Positions 8,173 through 15,615 of a stretch of 39,066 nt of DNA are shown here, piece after piece. A program made the translations under genes and the position numbers. Under the pieces are notes generated by a model that worked only from the letters and a program-made list of their open reading frames with translations, searched no databases and was not told the DNA's origin. Within the stretch, counting starts at the first letter, position 1, and each line of letters begins with the position of its first letter. The DNA is from an uncultured Bacteroidales bacterium (lineage in GTDB: Bacteria; Bacteroidota; Bacteroidia; Bacteroidales; Muribaculaceae): contig CADAFP010000019.1 in the NCBI GenBank assembly GCA_902787185.1, positions 1 to 39,066 on the forward strand, read 5' to 3'.

Positions 8173-9387
8173 TAACTGAAATCCTGCTTGTTGCAGATGT
8201 TTCCAGAATGAAGGGTAGGATTTGGACACCACATCAGCGTCCTGGATGACCAGCCCAGGGTAACGGATGGCGGCGGGAGCAAAGGCTAATGCCAGGCGGT
8301 GGTCACCGTGGGTGTCGATGACGGGAGGCTCGTTGACGGCGATGGTCTCGCCATACCATGAGATGGCGTCATTGCCCTCGATTTTCAGGACGTAGCCCAG
8401 CCGCTGCAGCCCTTCCCTCAAGGTCTCGAGGCGGTCGCTCTCCTTGAGGCGCAGCGTGCGCACACCCGTCATGCGGAAGGAGCGGTTCAGCAGGCACAGC
8501 AGCACTGCCCACGAGAGCACCAGGTCGGGCGTGGAACTCATGTCGGCAAAGGCCGAGCAGCAGCACCCGATGAAGTGGCTCGTGTCGAGCGTAGCGCCCT
8601 GACTGTCGAAACGGGTGTCGATGCCTAACTGCCGCCCCAGTTCCACCACGCGCGCGTCGCCCTGGATGCTGTGGGGCTCCAGCCCCTGGAGCACGACGCT
8701 CGACTGCGGTATCAACGCCGCCAAGGCATACCACGGTGCGGCGGCGCTCCAGTCGGCCTCTACCAGGCAGTCGTTGCCCGTGTAGGCGCCAGTGACGGTG
8801 ATGCGGTCAAGGGCGATGTCCACATCGGCCCCCATCTCGCGCATCACGCTGGCTGTCATGTGGATATAGGGTACCGAGACGATGTCGCCCGTGAGACGGA
8901 TGGTGCCACCACCCAAGGCCGGCAATACCATCATCACCGCCGAGATGAACTGCGAGCTCACGCCTCCCGGCATGGAGACCTCTCCGCCATGCATCGCCGT
9001 ACCCCTGATGAGCAGGGGCGGGAAGCCCTCCTCGCCCTGGTAGCCGATATCTGCTCCCAGAGTTCGCAAGGCATCGACGAGAACACCGATGGGACGCTGG
9101 CGCATCCGCTCGTTGCCGTCGAGGGTGACGGTGACACCCGGGCGCGTGGCAAAGTAGGCGGTGAGGAACCGCATCGCCGTGCCCGCTGCGCCCACATTGA
9201 TGTCGCCACTGCCGCGTGACAAGGCGTCAACCAGCGCCGACGTGTCGTCACAACAGGCGGGTTGCATCACCTGCGGGTCCCCATCGCACAGGGCGGCGAT
9301 GACGAGCGCACGGGCAGTGATGCTTTTTGACCTGGGCAACGCTACCGTAGCGCTGAGGCTGTCGGGAGTAAAAAGACTCAAATCCAT
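8161..9387 (-). CDS. aroA: 3-phosphoshikimate 1-carboxyvinyltransferase (EPSP synthase)
   Basis: This 408-residue cytoplasmic enzyme of the shikimate pathway joins shikimate-3-phosphate and phosphoenolpyruvate to form EPSP, a precursor of aromatic amino acids. Visible family motifs are PRSKSITARAL with K21, S22 and R26 (the usual form is PGSKS-S-RAL), GAAGTAMRF for the PEP/S3P loop, RLKESDRLE near the C-terminus and HGDHRLALAFA. The sequence is of the divergent Bacteroidetes type but full length. The frame is open to 9426; ATG 9387 is preferred because it directly precedes the first strand and the promoter box CAAAGGTA (9414-9421, reverse strand) lies just upstream. The C-terminal LVRS is encoded by heptamer array B, so the original terminus may have been replaced or extended. 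Confidence 0.93.
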   Translation of the reverse strand: MDLSLFTPDSLSATVALPRSKSITARALVIAALCDGDPQVMQPACCDDTSALVDALSRGSGDINVGAAGTAMRFLTAYFATRPGVTVTLDGNERMRQRPIGVLVDALRTLGADIGYQGEEGFPPLLIRGTAMHGGEVSMPGGVSSQFISAVMMVLPALGGGTIRLTGDIVSVPYIHMTASVMREMGADVDIALDRITVTGAYTGNDCLVEADWSAAAPWYALAALIPQSSVVLQGLEPHSIQGDARVVELGRQLGIDTRFDSQGATLDTSHFIGCCCSAFADMSSTPDLVLSWAVLLCLLNRSFRMTGVRTLRLKESDRLETLREGLQRLGYVLKIEGNDAISWYGETIAVNEPPVIDTHGDHRLALAFAPAAIRYPGLVIQDADVVSKSYPSFWKHLQQAGFQLVRS

Positions 9388-9413
9388 GTGATTAAAAATT
9401 GATTTACAGACTG

Positions 9414-9421
9414 CAAAGGTA
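9414..9421 (-). promoter_or_regulatory. aroA promoter -7 box
   Basis: CAAAGGTA on the + strand reads TACCTTTG on the minus strand, a match to TAnnTTTG. It lies 27 bp upstream of the aroA ATG at 9387. A separate -33 TTTG is not clear. Confidence 0.6.
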
Positions 9422-9609
9422 CGCATTTCGCAGGATTATTGCTACCTGGCGCACGCTAAAAAAGCAACGACCCCGATTAAGAGGGATTGCTCGCATTCGC
9501 TCGCAAGAAATCAAAAAAAATCAGTCACTGAACCTTTATTTGATTTCTCAGCCTATAGGCCGATTGTACTGTAGAGGCGTTTGAGTTGTGGGTTTTACGG
9601 GATTTTTTA

Positions 9610-9617
9610 TAACTTTG
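9610..9617 (+). promoter_or_regulatory. cvpA promoter -7 box
   Basis: TAACTTTG matches the Bacteroidetes -7 consensus and is 28 bp before the cvpA ATG. The intergenic stretch 9388-9645 between the divergent aroA and cvpA genes holds only these two promoters and short AT-rich sequence. Confidence 0.55.
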
Positions 9618-9645
9618 CGGCTTAACTTTATATGTTTTTGAATCC

Positions 9646-10206
9646 ATGACATTAGTTGACGCGATACTGATATTGATTGTGTTGGGCGGCCTAGTGCTCG
9701 GCTACCGCAGGGGACTGGTGAGACAGCTGTCGTCGCTCGTCTCGTGGGTGGTTGCCATCATCCTCAGCTACAAGTGCGGCGACCTCGCCCATGACCTGTT
9801 TCTCGCCCTGGTGCCCAGTGCGGCGCAGTGGCCCCTGTCGAGCATCACCGTCAAGACGGTGTCGCTGGCCTTCGCCTTCCTCATCGTGCTGGTGGCCGTG
9901 CGGCTGATTATGCGCCTGTTCAAGGGTGCCCTCGATGCCGTCAAACTTGGTTTCCTCGACAAGGCGGCCGGCTCGCTGCTGTTCATGTTCAAATATACCT
10001 TTGTGGTGAGCATCGCCCTCAACCTGCTCTATGCCATCAACCCCGACATGGACACCTTCGGCACCATGCACATGATGGACAACAAGCCCTACGAGTTCAC
10101 CCTCGACCTCATGCCCATCGTGTTGGGCAGCGACAAGATGCCGAGCGACTCGCTCAAACTCTACCGCGACCTCATCGAGCCCGTCCCCACCGACACCATT
10201 ATATAG
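9646..10206 (+). CDS. CvpA family membrane protein
   Basis: This 186-residue protein has four or five hydrophobic helices. The family-typical N-terminus is MTLVDAILILIVLGGLVLGYRRGLVRQL, where a first helix is followed by a G-x-RGL turn. CvpA in E. coli is an inner-membrane protein needed for colicin V production and linked to envelope stress tolerance. The biochemical role is unknown. The next gene, a lipoprotein, starts 54 bp downstream with its own promoter box. Confidence 0.88.
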   Translation: MTLVDAILILIVLGGLVLGYRRGLVRQLSSLVSWVVAIILSYKCGDLAHDLFLALVPSAAQWPLSSITVKTVSLAFAFLIVLVAVRLIMRLFKGALDAVKLGFLDKAAGSLLFMFKYTFVVSIALNLLYAINPDMDTFGTMHMMDNKPYEFTLDLMPIVLGSDKMPSDSLKLYRDLIEPVPTDTII

Positions 10207-10242
10207 TTGAGGGTGTGTATTCCTGTTGTTTGAAAATTTTTG

Positions 10243-10250
10243 TACCTTTG
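10243..10250 (+). promoter_or_regulatory. Promoter -7 box very close to the start codon
   Basis: TACCTTTG is only 10 bp before the ATG at 10261. Transcription would begin within a few bases of that ATG, or about 15 nt before the alternative ATG at 10270. The message would be nearly leaderless. Confidence 0.55.
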
Positions 10251-10260
10251 CGACCTGTTC

Positions 10261-12351
10261 ATGATGAAGATGCGTTGGACATATTGGGCGGTGAGCGTCG
10301 TTGTCGCGTTGGCGATGGCGGCGTGTGCCAGCATCGGGTCGCCTGAGGGCGGTCCGCGTGACTATACGCCCCCACAGGTTGTCAAGACCTCGCCAGCGCC
10401 TAATTCGCTGAACTTCAAGGGCAACAAGGTGGAAATCACCTTCGACGAAATCGTCAATATCAAGGACCAGCAGAAGAAGGTCGTCATCTCCCCCGCCCCA
10501 CGCACGCAGCCACTCATCCGCTCGGTGGGCAAAAAGGTGACCATCGAGTTCCGCGACACGCTGCAAGACAACACCACCTATGTCATCGACTTCACCAACG
10601 CCATCGAGGACAACAACGAGGGCAACCAGATGGACGGCTACTCGTTTGCCTTCTCGACGGGCGACGTCATCGACACGCTGGCAGTGTCGGGCATCGTGCT
10701 GCGCGCCAACGACCTGGAACCGATGCAGCACGTGATGGTGGGTCTGCACAGCAACCTTGACGACACGGCTTTCACCCAGTTGCCGCTGGAGCGCGTGAGC
10801 CGCACCAACGACCGCGGCAAGTTCACTATCCGCAACCTTAAAGCGGGCAGTTACCACATCTTTGCCATCAACGATGTTGACGGCGACTACCGCATGGCGC
10901 GCACCGAGGACATCGCCTTCCTCGACACGCTTGTCGTGCCCGCGGTGAGCGAATACACGTCGATGGACACCGTGTTCACTTTTGACCGGAACATCGACAC
11001 GGTGATGCAAGCCACGCACACGCTGTACCTGCCCAACGACCTGCTGCTGTGCATGTTCAACGAGAACTACCGCAGCCACTACATTAAGAACACGGCAAGG
11101 CCCGAGGCGGACAAGCTGCATTTCCTGTTTGGCGCCCCCAACGACACGTTGCCGGGCCTCGAGGTGCTGCGTCCCGTCGAGCACGCGCGCGACTGGTACC
11201 GCGTGGAGCGCAACCAGGACAACGACTCGCTCATCTACTGGATTACCGACTCGGCGATGATCAAGTGCGACACCATCATCGTCGCCACAACCTACCTGCG
11301 CACCGACACCGCCGAACAGCTGGTCGAGGTGACCGACACCATCCGCTTTGGCTACCGCAAACCCAATGCCAAGATCAAGGAAGAGGAGAAGAAGGCCAAG
11401 GAGCGTGAGGAACGGGCCAAACGGTTAGCGCAATTGCTTGAAAAGCAAGAAAAAGCCATGGCCCAGGGCAAGGAGCTGAATGAGGGCGAACTCGAGGAAC
11501 TCAAGGAATTGCAGCACGAGACCCCCGATGACGTGCCCATGCTCAAGGCCGAATTGGCACGGAGCGGCACATTTGACGTGGGAGACTCGATTATCGTCAA
11601 GTTTGACACCCCTGTCGCGAGCATCGACCAGGGCGGGGTGCTGTTAGAAATCAAGCGCGACACCCTGTGGATTCCCCTTGAGGGCGTGGCACCGCTGCAG
11701 CCGATTAACGACTGTAACCCCTTGACCTATTGGATACCCTTCACCGTTCAGCCCGACTCCACCTACCGCCTGACCATCGACAGCGCGGCAGTGACTTCGG
11801 TCTATGGCCTGTACAACGGCCTTCTGAGAAAAGAGTTGAAAGTCAAGGGATTGGAGGAATATGCCAACGTCTTTTTCAAGGTCAACGTGCATGACGGAGC
11901 CTTTGTGGAACTGATGACGAGCAACGAGAAGGTCGAGCGCAGAGCCACGGTCCAGAACGGAGCGTTTGAACTCCTCAACGTCAACCCCAACACCTACTAC
12001 CTGCGCCTCGTCATCGACAGCAACGGTAACGGCAAGTGGGACACCGGCAACTATGCCAACCACCTGCAACCCGAGGAGGTCTATTACTACCCCAAGAAGC
12101 TCAAGCTGCGCCGCAACTGGGACCTTGACGAGAGCTGGAACATCTACCAGACCGCCATCGACCTCCAGAAGCCCGAAGAAATCCGTCACAACAAGCCCGA
12201 TCAAGCCAAGAACAAGATCGAGAAAAAGACCGACAAGAAGCCTGGTGACGAGGAAGAGGAAGAAGACGAGTTCGGCACCGGCATCACCAACACTTATACC
12301 GGCGATAAATACAAAGATTCTAAAGCCAACCGCAACCGTCGCCCGTTCTAA
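10261..12351 (+). CDS. Lipoprotein with N-terminal Big_5 (Ig-like) domain
   Basis: This 696-residue lipoprotein has the signal peptide MMKMRWTYWAVSVVVALAMAAC, with C22 as the lipidated residue. A Bacterial Ig-like domain of the Big_5 type follows (roughly residues 37-135, containing PPQVVKTSPAPNSLNF and the strand VEITFDE). The middle has beta-rich repeats typical of Bacteroidetes surface lipoproteins. A charged, probably coiled-coil stretch (EEEKKAKEREERAKRL and on) is at about 370-415. Near the C-terminus is an acidic and lysine-rich tail, then a basic end. It is broadly conserved in Bacteroidetes as a Big_5 domain protein of unknown function. The frame is open to 10240, but that would start inside the promoter. 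It is convergent with cstA once the integrative element is ignored. Confidence 0.85.
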   Translation: MMKMRWTYWAVSVVVALAMAACASIGSPEGGPRDYTPPQVVKTSPAPNSLNFKGNKVEITFDEIVNIKDQQKKVVISPAPRTQPLIRSVGKKVTIEFRDTLQDNTTYVIDFTNAIEDNNEGNQMDGYSFAFSTGDVIDTLAVSGIVLRANDLEPMQHVMVGLHSNLDDTAFTQLPLERVSRTNDRGKFTIRNLKAGSYHIFAINDVDGDYRMARTEDIAFLDTLVVPAVSEYTSMDTVFTFDRNIDTVMQATHTLYLPNDLLLCMFNENYRSHYIKNTARPEADKLHFLFGAPNDTLPGLEVLRPVEHARDWYRVERNQDNDSLIYWITDSAMIKCDTIIVATTYLRTDTAEQLVEVTDTIRFGYRKPNAKIKEEEKKAKEREERAKRLAQLLEKQEKAMAQGKELNEGELEELKELQHETPDDVPMLKAELARSGTFDVGDSIIVKFDTPVASIDQGGVLLEIKRDTLWIPLEGVAPLQPINDCNPLTYWIPFTVQPDSTYRLTIDSAAVTSVYGLYNGLLRKELKVKGLEEYANVFFKVNVHDGAFVELMTSNEKVERRATVQNGAFELLNVNPNTYYLRLVIDSNGNGKWDTGNYANHLQPEEVYYYPKKLKLRRNWDLDESWNIYQTAIDLQKPEEIRHNKPDQAKNKIEKKTDKKPGDEEEEEDEFGTGITNTYTGDKYKDSKANRNRRPF

Positions 12352-12464
12352 TCACCCTCATCAAACAACCTGAACAACGCTGAACTACCTGGCTTTTGTG
12401 AACCATCAGTTTCAGGAAAGCCCCGTTAGGAGCGGCCAGGGTAAGAAATCCCGACAATGAGCAA

Positions 12465-12565
12465 GGCGGTGTGTCACAAATCTGTCTTGGCAACTTAACC
12501 GTGCTTGCGCACGGGAAATTAATCAAATTATATTTAAAATTTTAATTTACAAATTTGTTTAATTT
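12465..12565. repeat. Left half of the interrupted host palindromic repeat
   Basis: The outer block GGCGGTGTGTCA is at 12465-12476 and the hairpin CCGTGC-TTGC-GCACGG at 12499-12514. The arm GGGAAATTAATCAAATT is at 12513-12529, followed by the AT-rich centre. It matches the intact copy at 6391-6530 in order and spacing. The complementary right half lies at 20385-20450 beyond the integrative element. Confidence 0.85.
12551..12565 (+). other. attL core (15-bp direct repeat)
   Basis: AAATTTGTTTAATTT is identical to 20385-20399. The element-specific sequence begins right after it (TTGAGTAGACC). It lies in the right arm of the host palindrome. Confidence 0.8.
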
Positions 12566-12634
12566 TGAGTAGACCACGTTAAATAACTGATAATCAAAGC
12601 ATTTTAAGCGTTTGCAAAGTTCCAAAATGGAAAG

Positions 12635-12655
12635 AAAAGAACCGCCGAAAAGAAC
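12635..12655 (+). repeat. Left terminal direct repeat, possible integrase arm site
   Basis: Two AAAAGAAC words are separated by a short GC-containing spacer. The same 21-bp block, with two mismatches, is at 20307-20327 near the other end. It lies about 70 bp inside the left core. A 10-bp word TTCCAAAATG at 12620-12629 also recurs, inverted, at 20332-20341. Confidence 0.55.
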
Positions 12656-12690
12656 GGAATTTTCATTAACCATCTTAAAATTTTGAAGTT

Positions 12691-14367
12691 ATGCAGACGC
12701 TCAAGAATGTTAAAATTAGCCTAAACTTTAATGTGCGCCAACCCAACAAAAAAACGGCCACGACCCCCATTTATTGTGTTGTCAAAATAGACAATAAGCA
12801 GTTAAAAGTGCCAACGGGTCTGAAGGTCAATGCGTGGCAGTGGGAGAAAAACCGCCAACTTTGCGCCGTAAATGCCAACATGGTAGCGACCGAGCAAGCC
12901 AACAACGCCGCCGCCAACCGCACAATTAATGCCATCCGCATGGCTTATGATGATTTATTTTGTTACCTTTGCGGGAGCGGGGACACTTTCACCGCCACCG
13001 AGATAGAGAAACTCATCAAAGAGACAATAACAGCCCAAACCGACAACAACAACAACATGAGCAACCCGAACGCCATACCGCCAAAGCGAACAACCACCGC
13101 CACCACGTTAATTAAAAAGGCTTTTGCCATCTACTACCCCGCCACCACGAAAGAAAGTACTTTGCAGGTCAACGAGCAAAGGCTCAAGAATTTTTTGGCC
13201 TACATTGAGCAAAACAAAAAAGGCGATACACCGAAAAATCATTTATCTCAAGACGGTCTCAACGACTACCGTCAACACCTTATAGATGAGGGTAAAGCAC
13301 CCACGACAATAGGCGAACAATGCCGCATGGTCGCAAGGCTCATTAATGATGTATTATGTGTTCACGCTGATTTTAGAAAGTACAACTTCAGCCCCGTGCG
13401 CTTTGTAGCCGTGAAAGCCAAAAGAAAACAAAGCGAGACCAAAAAAACCGACCTTACACCCGCCGAGGTGAAAGCCGTTAAAGAGTGCGATGGCTTGACG
13501 GAAAAAGAAAGCGAGTACCGAGATTTATTTCTCATGCAGGTGGAGACGGGCGTGAGAGTTAGCGACCTGCCGAAGTTATTCACCCGTGAATATAAGGTGA
13601 AAACGGATGGAGATACAACCACCTATATTATTGACACGCAGAAAGAGGGCATAACCGCCGCCGTGATAGCCACCCCCACCATTATAGACCTGCAAGAACA
13701 CTACAAAAACGGCTTCACATTTGTGGACTTTGGCGCAAAAGCCTTTAATCAAAGTTATAACTATTTTTTGAGATTTATTTGTGAAAAGGCAGGACTTACC
13801 CGCATTATTGAGTATGTTGACCCCAACGGCACTAAAAAGGCCGAGCCGCTTTGCAAAATAATAAGTAACCATTTTGCCCGCCATACCTTCATCACCATGA
13901 AGTTACGAGAGGGCTACACGCCCACCGAGGTAAGCAAGATGAGCGGGCACGCCGACACCCGAATGATAGAAAGTATTTATCAACACTTAAATGATGAGGA
14001 TAAAGCCAACGCCGTAATAACAGCGCAAAAGAGGGTAAAAGGCAAAGCCGAGACCGAGACCAAGAGCACCGACCAAGATGCCCAAATCATAGCCGAGCAA
14101 GCACGTCAAAACTATCAACAGCGTCAAAAAATAGCAAGCCAACGGCAAATGATAGCCGAAGAAAAACTAAAGCAAGAGATAAACGAGTTATTGAAAAATG
14201 AAGAAAACGACGCTATCAAAGAAGACCTTCAACTTATACAAATGCGCCTTGAAAATGGAGATGTGGAACAAGCCCAAGAAGAAATAAAATTTCTTATTGA
14301 AAACGGCCACCCCGTTGAACTCATAAGCGAGGAAGATGCCGAAAATTATGAGGAATGGAGCGAATAA
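12691..14367 (+). CDS. int: Tyrosine recombinase / integrase with long C-terminal tail
   Basis: This 558-residue site-specific recombinase should integrate and excise the element. An Arm-DNA-binding domain is at about residues 5-60 (KISLNFNVRQ, with a PTGLKVNAWQWE motif). A SAM-like core-binding domain at about 130-235 follows a polar linker. The catalytic domain shows the full set: R289 (ETGVRVSDL), K318 (beta-hairpin TQKEG), H394 and R397 (NHFARHTF), H420 (SGHADT) and the nucleophile Y430 (ESIYQHL). After the usual end near 440, about 118 extra residues follow that are Gln- and Glu-rich and predicted coiled coil, which is longer than typical Bacteroidetes integrases. No consensus promoter lies just upstream inside the left end. 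A matching one sits at the right end (20274-20305) and would reach int only in the circular form. Confidence 0.95.
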   Translation: MQTLKNVKISLNFNVRQPNKKTATTPIYCVVKIDNKQLKVPTGLKVNAWQWEKNRQLCAVNANMVATEQANNAAANRTINAIRMAYDDLFCYLCGSGDTFTATEIEKLIKETITAQTDNNNNMSNPNAIPPKRTTTATTLIKKAFAIYYPATTKESTLQVNEQRLKNFLAYIEQNKKGDTPKNHLSQDGLNDYRQHLIDEGKAPTTIGEQCRMVARLINDVLCVHADFRKYNFSPVRFVAVKAKRKQSETKKTDLTPAEVKAVKECDGLTEKESEYRDLFLMQVETGVRVSDLPKLFTREYKVKTDGDTTTYIIDTQKEGITAAVIATPTIIDLQEHYKNGFTFVDFGAKAFNQSYNYFLRFICEKAGLTRIIEYVDPNGTKKAEPLCKIISNHFARHTFITMKLREGYTPTEVSKMSGHADTRMIESIYQHLNDEDKANAVITAQKRVKGKAETETKSTDQDAQIIAEQARQNYQQRQKIASQRQMIAEEKLKQEINELLKNEENDAIKEDLQLIQMRLENGDVEQAQEEIKFLIENGHPVELISEEDAENYEEWSE

Positions 14368-14393
14368 AACCGAGACCCACCGACCAAAAATTT

Positions 14394-14426
14394 AACCGCT
14401 TTGCCTATTGAGGTGAGGCGGTTTTT
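14394..14426 (+). terminator. Rho-independent terminator after int
   Basis: The stem AACCGC / GCGGTT is followed by TTTTT, 27 bp after the integrase stop. Confidence 0.65.
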
Positions 14427-14578
14427 ATTACGTATTTCATGTATTATTGAGAGGAAAAACAAATGCCTTCAGTATGGGCGAATGTAGACCCCGCATTTGG
14501 AAATTTAGGCTTTCTGAGTAGTGCGAAAAAGGGCTGAATTTTGGCCGCATGAGATAACGCACCGACCCCGTTAAAATG

Positions 14579-14618
14579 CCGCTTGACCCCGTTTTGAGGT
14601 TAGGCGGTTTTGTTTTTT
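14579..14618 (+). terminator. Second terminator-like hairpin
   Basis: CCGCTTGACC pairs with GGTTAGGCGG (10 bp allowing two G-U pairs) across a 9-nt loop, followed by a T-rich run TTTTGTTTTTT. A 24-codon ORF at 14463-14537 lies between the two hairpins but has no support as a gene. Confidence 0.6.
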
Positions 14619-14928
14619 CATTTTTCAGTAGTATATTTGTAACGGTGGCTTTCTCATGAGGTTGTTTTTATAAGGCGTGAAAGCCCTTTGTGGCCGCTTT
14701 GGTGCATTTTTACAGCAGAACCGACCGACAGCCCACCCACCGAGAAAAAAGCCCCAAAATGCGCTAAATAGACCCAAAACGGAAACTTTGAAAAATGCCG
14801 TGCGTGTGCAAAAAGGTTTGGGGCGGTTTGGGTTGAATGGCACAAGAAAAAGACCTCGCCCCCCATCTATTTGAAAATAAAGGGGTTAGGCATACATGAA
14901 AATAATTTGAGAAAAAAATGAAATAAAG
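14619..14928. other. Non-coding stretch of the element
   Basis: No convincing gene is present. Short open frames on both strands here have biased, repetitive translations. Inverted words such as GCCCCAAA (14751-14758) and TTTGGGGC (14817-14824) could fold the transcript. The stretch may be a leader, a packaging site or a replication site; the sequence does not decide. Confidence 0.4.
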
Positions 14929-14966
14929 GTTGAACTTTTTGGAAAGACAAGATATTTATATATGAA
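14929..14966 (+). promoter_or_regulatory. 38-bp repeated upstream element, copy 1
   Basis: It begins GTTGAACTTTTT and ends AGATATTTATATATGAA. It matches 17805-17842 at 34 of 38 positions. It lies 36 bp upstream of the ATG of the small basic protein. Its position before two separate gene groups suggests an element-specific promoter or operator. It does not fit the host TAnnTTTG consensus well. Confidence 0.6.
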
Positions 14967-15002
14967 TGAACGTTATAAATAAATATCAAAGGACTTGAGT
15001 AA

Positions 15003-15242
15003 ATGGGCAGACCTCAGACAATAGAGACAAGGAAAAGAATAGGTGAAGGCGTGAAACGTTTTTATCAAAACATGACCCCCGAGCAAAGGGAAAGACACAG
15101 GCGAAATATTTCCAAAAGTCGTAAACTTCAAGCGGCTGCATATAACTTTGTTTTGAGGAGGAAAGACGTTATTAAAAAAGTCCTTGAAGAGATAGACAAA
15201 GAAAAGGAAAACGCAAAAGAAAATGATAATAATATAGATTAG
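15003..15242 (+). CDS. Small basic protein with NUMOD3-like DNA-binding motif
   Basis: This 79-residue, strongly basic protein reads MGRPQTIETRKRIGEG at the start, then VKRFYQNMTPEQRERHRRNISKSRK. This resembles the NUMOD3-type DNA-binding helix found next to homing-nuclease domains (pattern S/T-x-E-T-R-x-K-I followed by a second I-S-x-S/A-x-K), but no nuclease domain is present. The rest is a helical, charged tail. A role as a DNA-binding regulator, an excision factor or a replication accessory is possible, since it sits where many satellites have a small regulator between integrase and primase. The 38-bp repeated element lies directly upstream. The similarity is a motif impression, not a confident family assignment. 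Confidence 0.65.
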   Translation: MGRPQTIETRKRIGEGVKRFYQNMTPEQRERHRRNISKSRKLQAAAYNFVLRRKDVIKKVLEEIDKEKENAKENDNNID

Positions 15243-15253
15243 TTTTATTGTGA

Positions 15254-15558
15254 CGGTGGGCGAAATGATAAGCAGGTGCAAGAGATATGAACGGGGATTT
15301 TTTGGAAGGGTCATCCATCCCCGTGCCCACCGAGATAAACGGGCGTTTATGGTTACTAAAAAAAACAATTCACTTCTTTTATATATCTTTTCATGAACGC
15401 CTGAAGGTTTAAAGGGGCTTAAATCCAAAACACAGCAAAAGGGGGTTTTCCTTTCCTCCTGCCCCTAAGAAAAATTGTGTTAATACTGCATGGCGGGTGG
15501 TCTATAAGACACGGCTATTTCATCCCAAAGCCCTACCAACGCCCGCCATCATTTTTTA
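15254..15558 (+). ncRNA. Highly structured segment upstream of the primase gene (ncRNA, attenuator or origin)
   Basis: Several stem-loops follow each other with no gene between. CGGTGGGC (15254-15261) pairs with GCCCACCG (15325-15332) and encloses ACGGGGA (15291-15297) paired with TCCCCGT (15318-15324), so the two helices stack directly. ATAAAC-GGGC-GTTTAT is at 15335-15350. AGGGGC (15412-15417) pairs with GCCCCT (15461-15466). ATGGCGGG (15490-15497) pairs with CCCGCCAT (15542-15549) and is followed by TTTTTT (15552-15557), as in a terminator. It could be a small RNA ending at its own terminator, a leader that attenuates primase expression, or the element's replication origin. The strand is assumed from the T-run. 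Confidence 0.5.
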
Positions 15559-15615
15559 AGATTTGGTTAAATGGGGATGAAGGGATACAAATAATTTGGT
15601 AAAATTTTTCATGGG

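Noticed and set aside
14463-14537. 24-codon frame between the two terminator hairpins after int
   Set aside because: Very short, no coupling to other genes and no start context to support it.
14677-14874. 65-codon frame in the island's non-coding stretch
   Set aside because: Pro/Arg/Lys-rich repetitive translation, overlapped by two opposite-strand frames of similar quality and by inverted repeats; more likely non-coding.
14973-15428. 151-codon minus-strand frame across the small basic gene and the folded segment
   Set aside because: It is antisense to a better-supported gene and to strong stem-loops, and its translation is hydrophobic low-complexity without any family look.
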